In this document: piece by piece, positions 56,567 to 64,000 of the stretch
How positions within the stretch are numbered: the stretch's first letter is position 1
Layout of the letters: the number at the start of each line of letters is the position of its first letter
DNA from: Vermamoeba vermiformis
Taxonomy: Eukaryota > Tubulinea > Echinamoebida
Direction of reading: 5' to 3'
Assembly (NCBI GenBank): GCA_045837725.1
Contig: JBEWZL010000179.1
Location: 1 to 64,000, forward strand
DNA: 64,000 nucleotides
Program-made: the position numbers and the translations under genes
Notes under the pieces: generated by a model
Seen by the model: the letters and a program-made list of their open reading frames with translations, nothing else
Told to the model about the DNA's origin: nothing
Database searches by the model: none

Positions 56567-58109
56567 TTACTGCTTGTTGCTGGATTTGAGCGGGTTGACA
56601 GACGTGCTCTTCGATGGCACGTGACGTGACACTTGGCCAGTATTGTTCACTGAAGTCTGCGAGGCCAGCATCACTGACGCCGAGGGTTTAGCCACTGCGT
56701 TGGTGTTGTTTGGTGGCGGAGTTGGCTCATCTTCCATTTCTTCATCGTCGTCCGTGTCCATTTGATCGCTACTCAACACGAGCATTAGTTTCATAATTTC
56801 ATATTCAAAACAGTTCAGTATTTATGAAAAAGTCTTATCAATGATTAAAGTATGATAAACAACGCGAATATAACGTACCCTTCAACAGCAGGAACCTCCT
56901 TACGGAACAACCGAAGCAAGTCGTTTGTTGACAGATCTTTGTTGTCAGTCATATTATAAATCTCGCGTAACTCTTCAAAAGTGTATTCTTGCGTCTTCTT
57001 CTTCTTCAAATAGGACTTGACCACGTCGTCCAATGACATAGAGTCCTTCTTAGTCAACGTCATAGCGAACTTTCTCATTCTGTCACGTTCTTGGAACTTC
57101 AATTGGCGCTTAGCCAACCAGTCCTTGATGGTGACTGTTCGTTTTTTCATTTCTTCGGCCGAGAACTTGCTGTTGGGAAGAACTTCTTTTTCAAACGTTG
57201 TCTCGCCTTCTAAACGAATCAAAATGTTAAAAATAGTTCACAAATATTCCGTCGATAGCATAGTGTAATACGCTTATATTTTAAGGGTATTATCTTGTTT
57301 TATAAATTAGGCGCTTAAAATTGAATTCGTCAGATCGAGGATGCAAAACAAGATTTTTTTGAAACACCATTATTAAAGATATAAAAAATATTGTGCACGT
57401 CATAAAAATATATGCAGATAACAATATTAAGAAAAATCACTGATTCGCAAGAAAAGAATCGGATCACGCTGCCGATCAAAAAAAAAACGGTCACAAGGGT
57501 GACTTACCGAGAACTTGTTCAGTAGTCCAACCAGCATTCGCTGTATTGCTACCACCAGTGCTGGTAGATGGCGAGGCGGATGATTGGTTCGAGGATTGTT
57601 CGCTATCCGAGATGTTGGACGATTTTAGAAATTTGGAGCTGTATAATGTGGGTTCATTATCTTGCATTAAATATTCCTTAGGAATAGTTCGTGATGGCCC
57701 AGCATGTTGTAATTGCCTGCAAATTGATTAATTAATGAATTTAGATTTGAATCTTTACGTTAAATCTGTAATTATTCGTGCGGGACCATTATCGCCACCG
57801 CTAAAATTATATTAATATTATTGTGACATTATTTTCGCCAATAGTTGCGTTCTCTAACCTGTTCTTTTTCTTCCAAGCATAAACCTTTTGGTGAGATTTG
57901 ACTAATTGTGTTTTTGAAAGCTGTGAACGTGTTTTCTTATCCAAGCTAGCCAAATAATCATTTGTTTGCTTGTCTATAATATCGTCAATTTTTGTTCGGG
58001 ATTGCACCTCCACTGTTTTAGTTTCAGCATTCAATCTTCGCAGATTGTCTACTGTAAGTAAGGAGAATGAATAGGCTTCACGTCGAAATCTATTAGCGTC
58101 TGTTGTCAT
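56567..58109 (-). CDS. Hypothetical charged, mostly disordered protein
   Basis: I read about five exons. The start MTTDANRFRREAYSF leads into a helical, charged segment (TNDYLASLDKKTRSQLSKTQ). A Ser/Asn-rich stretch follows (SSNQSSASPSTST, 57540-57640), then a well-folded-looking helical region: KRTVTIKDWLAKRQLKFQER, SLDDVVKSYLKKKKTQ, TFEELREIYNMTDNKDLS, LLRLFRKEVP (56880-57200). The C-terminus is acidic then Pro/Ser/Asn-rich (TDDDEEMEDEPTPPPNN). No family is recognised. The composition suits a nuclear regulatory or scaffold protein, but that is only composition-based. Confidence 0.6.
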
Positions 58110-58373
58110 CGTGGTCGTTATTAATAATGTTCTTTTGGCTAACTAGACATCGCTCGTGGTCGTCCTCTGATTTTTGCAATGTAAATAATTAGAAAGATAC
58201 GACGAGCACTAAAACACTAAACTGCCGCACCAACTAATATATATTAGATATTCAATATCTATTGTGCTCTCGTGCTGTCGGAGAATTGAATGACCTGTCG
58301 GCTAAATATTAATTGAAGAGTTCGCGCTTTTTTTGTCCTTTCAAACAAACAGACATCAACAACTAGACTTTTG

Positions 58374-61300
58374 ATGTCTCAAATTAATACCATGCGTAGA
58401 ATATGTTACGTAGGCTTGATTTTATTGTTAATTCAATGCAGTCAAGGTAAGTGATCGGATGAGTCAAGATCTTGGCAAGCTCACGCGTTGTAATTTTATT
58501 ATTAATTAATTTATTAAATATTGAACGTGTTAGAGTAATTGCACGGTTCAAGAATTAAAGAAAATCTTCAGTGTTAAAGCAGAAAATTTCCTTTTTAATT
58601 AACGAAGATATTAAGCAAATTAACAATAGCCAGATCCGATTTAACCCTCAACAATATTAATTTCAGCTATTTGATATCGCGTCGTTGCAAAATTTAATGA
58701 TTCTGACGTGTCACGTATTTCAGCCACGTCGTTCTCGTGGGAGGGCCTTGAAACAGCCAACAAAGAGCTGTTTTCTGCGCGTGCAGCCCACACAGTGAGC
58801 GTTGTGGACAATAAGAACGTATACATCTTTGGTGGTCACAAAGGAAGAAATTTGTGGTATAACGATCTGCTGATGCTTGATCTCGGTAAGTACCCTACCG
58901 CTATTGCTCTCAAAGTAAACAAGAGCACTACTTATGACCTTTGTGCGTATCAGAGACCAACCAATGGCAGACTATCGATGCTAAGGGTGATATTCCTTCA
59001 GCAAGGTGCGTGGCTCGAGATCTTCAAACATTCCTAGTTTGTTTCTAATATTTTCTTGCAGAGGAGGTCATAGTGCTGTGGTGTATAACAATAACATTTA
59101 CATCTTTGGCGGCGAGTCAACAAGCGCTCAGTTCATTAGACGAAACTTTGATGATTTATATGAGTTCAACACGAGTGAGTAGTAAATATATAGGACGTAT
59201 TGATGCACCTATTAACGGTCTCTAAAGACACCAATCAATGGCGCAAATTGTCAGCTCGTGGACGCGGACCTTCAGCTCGATCTCACCACAGCACTAGTTT
59301 AGTTGGCCACACACTCTACGTGTTCGGTGGCAATGATGGATTTGACGACTTGAACGACCTTTATTCATACAACCTTCGTAAGTGTTAATTTTATACTTGA
59401 CTTGTTGGCGGCCCATAGCTCACATCCACGAATAGTTAGCGGCGAATGGAAGTTCCATGAGTGCACAGGCGACGTGCCCTTAGCACGATCTCAACACTCG
59501 GCAGTGGTTTTTGATGATAAGATTGTTATTTTCGGTGGCAAGGCAAAGAACTTTTTCTTCAATGACACGATCGTTTTGGATCCTGGTACGCCACCTTTCT
59601 TTGCTATTCGTAGTTGTCTGATGTTGCATTCTAACAAAATAATTACTACAGCCACCTTCTTGTGGCAAAAAGTCGCAGAGCCTGCTGAAAGACCCATTGC
59701 TAAGCGCGCAGGACATTCTGCAACTGTAGCGAACAATTTGATGATCGTGACCGGTGGAGTTAACAGTGAGAGCGATCAGATCTGCTTGACCGAAATATCC
59801 GTACTCGATTTAGGTAAGTTAAATATTTCAGCAAGCGTTGTCGAGCTAACCACGAACAGAAAAACTTGTATGGAGTTCGGATGTGGAAGTCAAGATCAAG
59901 ACACGCTCCCTTCCCCTCTCGCGCAATTTGCACGCTACTACGCCTGTCATTCGTGGAGCCAATAACAATGTGTTCGCTTTGGTCGTTGGTGGACAATCGT
60001 GCTCCAAGTCTGACGTGTTTGACGATGTTTTCAAGATCAGCCTCGATCAGGTGGGATCTTTCTACACTGGTACGTGATTTCAATTTAAATTCGTTGTATT
60101 GTACTCACTACCTTCAGGTATTATGAACATGTTTGGCTCAACGACAGAAAAGCAAGGAGCTGCAGCGATCGACGCAGCAACGAAACCAGCAGCAGGAATT
60201 CGTTGGCAAAAAATTTATGCTGATGAGTCATTCCCCTCACCACGCTACTACCACGCCACTGCTTACGCGCACAAGTAAGTCATACACTTTTTCAAAACGA
60301 GAAATCTCGCGGATCCAAAAAAAGAAATTTTCGTGTTGTTGCGGTTTGATAAGGGTCGTGTTCGCGAACTACCGCGTACGGCAAGTAGTGACCCAAACAC
60401 GTTGTTGCAAAACGTCTCGGGCACGACCACACTAACAAGAATGCACCGCTTCCCGTCCGATCAGCGAAGTTAAGCTTGTTCAGGCCTTCTTAGTACTGGG
60501 GTAGGAGACTACCTGGGAATCGGAGGTGTTGTGCTCTTTCTCTTTTTTGCTTTTTGCTGAGCTGATCGCATGGTTGCTTTCTTTTTGATCGGTGCTAGGA
60601 AAATCTTGTTGATCTGGGCACGATCTTGTTGCTTTCTTTACCATCCCTTCGCTACAATTTTTTTCCATCGACTGGCTTTGCTAGTCAGATCGCCAACAAA
60701 ATACTTCTAAACCGGCCAAACACGAGACTGTGATCATTAATGGAGCTGGCACGTGCAATCGTTCTTTCTAACCGAACCAGGCCCTGTTTTTGCGCTGCGA
60801 CGGGTCAACAACGGCCGTTTAGCTCAGTTGGTTAGAGCATCGTGCTAATAACGCGAGGGTCCCAGGTTCGATCCCTGGAATGGCCAATTTTTTTTTAACA
60901 TTTTTGCTGTTGAGCACGCCTTCGCACCAACATTTTATTCGATTTTTGGTTCGGGACCTCCCCTAATATTGCCTCCAATTAACTCCTATTGCTGGCAGGC
61001 AATTCTACTCTTTTGGCGGCAAGCAGGCATCAAGTTGGACGCAATACTTCAATGAGCTGTTTGAGTTCGACATAGGTATGCTTCTACTACTACTAATCAA
61101 CACTCAAATTAACTCTTCATTTAGCCAGCCGAAAGTGGTCGCAACTTAGCGTTAGTAACGCACCCGATGCCCGTGGAGGTATGTTAACTACTCCCGCTTC
61201 GAGCACCTTTCTAATTTCCGCAGGCCACACGATGACGTACAGTCGCTCTCGAAACCAGTTAATTGTCTTTGGTGGTGAGAGCAAGTCCTATTTCTCCACT

Positions 61301-64000
61301 ACCGTAAAAAATGACGTGCACGCATTTGACATTGGTAAGCGAAAAAGTTCTCGATCTCGCGTTGTCAACTAACACTGGTTGCAGATAACTTGCGCTGGCA
61401 CCATTTGAAGCCCTCGGGCGAAGCACCTGTAGCTCGCAGAGGTCATAGTGCTGTAATGCGCGGAGATACTTTGTGGATCATGGGCGGTGACGACAGCTCA
61501 AAATTGTACAACGACTTCAAAGGCTTGGATTTGGGTAAGTTATCTACCAATACCATAGTTTGTTTAACGCTGTATTAAGACAAAATGTCTTGGCTCAACA
61601 CCGTTGTGTTTGGTCCCAAACCTGCTCCTCGTACGCAACACTGTGCTGTCTTGGTGAACAATCGCAATTTGTATGTCTTTGGTGGTCACAACTTGCAAAA
61701 CAAATACTTCGATGACTTGCACATGATGGATTTAGGTACTTTACAATTGAGCCGCGCACTTGGAAGCTAACAATATATTTAGATTCGATGACGTGGAGCC
61801 CTGTAGTTCCTACTGGTCCCACGCCAAGTGGTCGTTTCGGTCACACTTGCCACGTGTATGAAAACTTCCGTGGTCAGAAAGAGATCCTCGTCTTTGGTGG
61901 TACTGATGGTGCGGCAGTTTTCAACGACATTTGGTCGTTTAATACTGTTACCGAGAGGTGGCACCATCACGTGGTTGTACCTGATAATTTAATGGGTCGT
62001 ATTTTGCACGGCAGCGAGCTCGTCGAGTTGGATTTGTACGTTTTTGGCGGCAAAGCTGGTGCTACTCATTTGAATGATTTGGTCATCGTTGACTTGCGTA
62101 AGTAATGAGAATTTTGCATGAATTCAGCCTTTCTCACCGGTGGTGTAGGTCCTTTAATCTTCGAAGAAACAGCAACTCAGCCGACCCGTGCTTACGAGCC
62201 CACGCGTACTACTGAGCCTAACCCCACGCCAACACCCGCGTCACCTAAGGCAGATACATTGGAGGGCTTTATGGAAGAACTCAAGCGACACGCAAAGCTG
62301 TCAAGCGCAAAGCGCACTGACGCTGAGAAGTTGATCGAAAATATTCGCAGCAAGACCCGCGAAGAAGCTAAGCATGCCGTATTGAACATTGTAAGTTCAA
62401 TTAGTGAGTAGATTAATCGATTTGGCTCATCTTTATTGTCAGGACACGAAGTCGATTTTGATCAGCAGTGACTTGGAAAAGCAATTGAGTGAGCGCAAGA
62501 GAAAGTTGGAAACGTATATTTCTGACTTGCAAGTCCAATTGAACGGATACTACACCACGCAAAGTAACATCGACAGCTTCAAAGAGAAGATTCGTGCCGT
62601 TGAAGAGCTGCTCGAACAACTCCGTGCCAAGTCGAAGAAGATCGACCACTTGATGAAAGAATTGGCTGCTCGCGGCAACGAGCTCGAGCAGAGCATGAAG
62701 GACTACAGATCCACTGAAACTCAAGTCAATTCCGCCTACATTAAGATCACCAACTACGAGCAACTGGAATCTCACGCCCTCGCTAAGGAGTTGGACGCAT
62801 TGAGAGCAAAGCTCACTGCCGTGAAGAGCAACATTGAAATCACGAAGCGAGACCTCGATAAAGCGTCACGTGATCATCGTGATACCTTGTTGAGCATTAA
62901 AAACTTGAAGCAAGATGTGGAGACTTATCCCAAGGAGATCGAAAACTTGAGAAAAGTAAGCCATGCCTCTAACTAATTGATAAGACGTCTAACCTATTGT
63001 CGATAGACTAAGGCTACCCTCGAAGCTAGAATCAAAGAGTTAGAAGCTAAGATTGAAGAACAGACCAAGATTGTTACTGCTCAAACTGAGACCGTTAGAC
63101 GTGCTGAGAACGATCTAGAAAAGCTTCGCAAGAAAGAATCGGCATTCCAAGTAAGTCTCAATAGCTATAAGAGTATTATATTAACCTGGTTCTAGAATTT
63201 CTTGACCGTGGCTGAGCAACAGAAACAAAACAGCAAATTGTTGTTGGATGCGTTGGAGTCCGTTACATCTTTGTCCAAGACCGCTGAAAAATTAATGAAC
63301 GAATTGTCCGATGACGCAGATGAAGACTTGGATAATGAAGAGTTGGACGGAGATCTGATGGCTTTGAAGGAGACCCAAGAAAAGATCGAAAAATTCAAGG
63401 CCAAGTTCAACGAGCAATTGTCGACCAAGAGAAGTCAAATCAACACTCGTTTGAACGATGCTAGAGCGAAGTTGAATGCTGCCACGGAAATCAAAGAGAC
63501 TTTGAAAAGAGAATTAGAGGCTTTGTTGACTCAATTAGAGAACGTCAATCAAGAGCTGAATTCAAAGGTACATATTTTATAGTACCGCTATATTAATCTA
63601 ATATTGTCTTAGGAGTCTCGTTTGGCTTCATTCTCGGCTGAAGAAGAGCAGTTGAAATCTCGCGCCGAGATTTTCTTGAAGAACGAGAACAAGATCAAGT
63701 CCAGCTTCGAACAGTTGTTGGGTGAAGAGGCTCAAATTGATAAGCGCATCAAGGAGGTTACGGAGAATATACAAAACTCCGATAATGAAGTCATTCAAGC
63801 CAAGTAAGTACTGGATCCGCATGAGGGTTTATACTGTTCCAAATTATATGGAATTATACCAAGTATTCGAATATTAAGCATGATGTTAATCGCAATCTAT
63901 AGGAAAACGCTCGAGAAGCTCAGATCTGAATGGAAATCTCTCGTTACACGCATTGAAAAGAGCCTTGAAAATGCGGACAAAGCTTACCGTGAGTTCCTTA
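58374..64000 (+). CDS. Secreted twelve-Kelch-repeat protein with long coiled coil (3' end beyond window)
   Basis: The N-terminus MRRICYVGLILLLIQCSQ (after an optional upstream Met) is a signal peptide ending at an intron. Twelve Kelch blades follow, mostly one per exon with the glycine pair visible: VYIFGGHKG, IYIFGGE, LYVFGGND, IVIFGGKA, MIVTGGV, ALVVGG, FYSFGGKQ, LIVFGGE, LWIMGGDD, LYVFGGHN, ILVFGGTD, LYVFGGKA (58800-62060). That is enough for two six-bladed propellers. A Pro/Thr linker (TQPTRAYEPTRTTEPNP) leads to a heptad-rich coiled coil of over 450 residues, still open at the window end. The intron at 60275-60998 (724 bp) is ten times the usual length and carries a 5S rRNA and a tRNA-Ile gene. 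The join HK-QFYSFGGK restores a canonical blade. Likely an extracellular or lumenal adhesion or matrix protein. Confidence 0.88.
60381..60628 (+). repeat. Dispersed ~250-bp 5S-containing unit, copy 2
   Basis: Homologous to 19334-19584 (reverse strand) across 40 bp upstream, the whole 5S gene and about 95 bp downstream. Flanks differ by scattered changes and small indels while the 5S part is identical. Similarity fades on both sides within the Kelch intron. Confidence 0.85.
60421..60535 (+). rRNA. 5S ribosomal RNA gene within a Kelch-gene intron
   Basis: GCACGACCAC at the start pairs with GTTGTGC at the end (helix I). CCCGTCCGATC, AAGTTAAGC and GTAGGAGACTACCTGGGAA are the 5S signature and internal control region. 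T-rich terminator runs begin at 60543. The 115-nt sequence is identical to 19430-19544. Orientation is sense to the host gene. Confidence 0.93.
60813..60886 (+). tRNA. tRNA-Ile (AAT) in the same intron
   Basis: A 74-nt cloverleaf: acceptor GGCCGTT/AATGGCC, D arm GCTC/GAGC, anticodon loop CTAATAA with anticodon AAT (wobble inosine), T arm CCAGG/CCTGG with TTCGATC. A run of nine T follows at 60888. It lies 277 bp downstream of the 5S gene, in the sense strand of the Kelch-gene intron. Confidence 0.94.

Overview
This window looks like nuclear DNA of a free-living microbial eukaryote with a compact, intron-rich genome. About 22 protein genes fit in 64 kb. Introns are mostly 40-70 bp with GT-AG ends (at least one looks GC-AG), and intergenic gaps are often only 50-250 bp. 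The gene set (IP3-receptor channel, villin with headpiece, SH2 and Cbl-type domains, PX proteins, secreted Kelch protein, F-box proteins) suits an amoebozoan, perhaps a protostelid or dictyostelid relative. That placement is inference; no sequence search was possible. All gene models were spliced by eye from splice signals and protein continuity, so exon edges may be off by a few bases.

Layout. 0.5-2.6 kb: an unrecognised multi-exon gene. 2.6-5.9 kb: a gene-free stretch with two families of short palindromic hairpin repeats and a diverged direct repeat. 5.9-14.6 kb: a large IP3/ryanodine-receptor-like channel. 14.9-18.3 kb: an intronless, bacterial-looking phosphotransferase divergent from a nucleotide-sugar transporter fused to a large extra domain. 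18.4-22.0 kb: villin, with a 5S rRNA gene inside one intron. 22.4-26.4 kb: tandem zinc-ribbon/PX proteins. 26.7-30.2 kb: an F-box SNF2 helicase, divergent from a 61-residue disordered protein. 30.8-33.8 kb: a membrane-anchored alpha/beta hydrolase and a four-pass membrane protein. 34.0-35.7 kb: a protein arginine methyltransferase and tRNA-Phe. 35.9-39.2 kb: a USP-type deubiquitinase with two N-terminal starch-binding (CBM20) modules.

39.1-49.5 kb: two tandem copies and one degenerate remnant of a large multidomain family. I read it as RhoGAP-like, Cbl-type TKB (four-helix, EF-hand, SH2), second SH2, leucine-rich repeats, and C-terminal F-box. A secreted protein gene lies between the copies. 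49.7-50.7 kb: a secreted, probably GPI-anchored His/Pro repeat protein. 51.4-54.4 kb: an LMBR1-type membrane protein. 54.6-58.1 kb: a divergent ubiquitin-like protein without diglycine and three poorly known genes. 58.4-64 kb: a secreted 12-Kelch coiled-coil protein running off the window, whose large intron holds a second, identical 5S rRNA gene and a tRNA-Ile.

The main candidates for new biology are: (1) the TKB-SH2-LRR-F-box family, which could couple phosphotyrosine reading to SCF ubiquitin ligation, and whose two copies have each lost the phosphotyrosine-binding arginine in a different SH2; (2) the CBM20-USP fusion, suggesting deubiquitination targeted to glycogen or starch; (3) the sugar transporter fused to a putative lumenal enzyme; (4) identical 5S rRNA units in sense introns of two unrelated genes.
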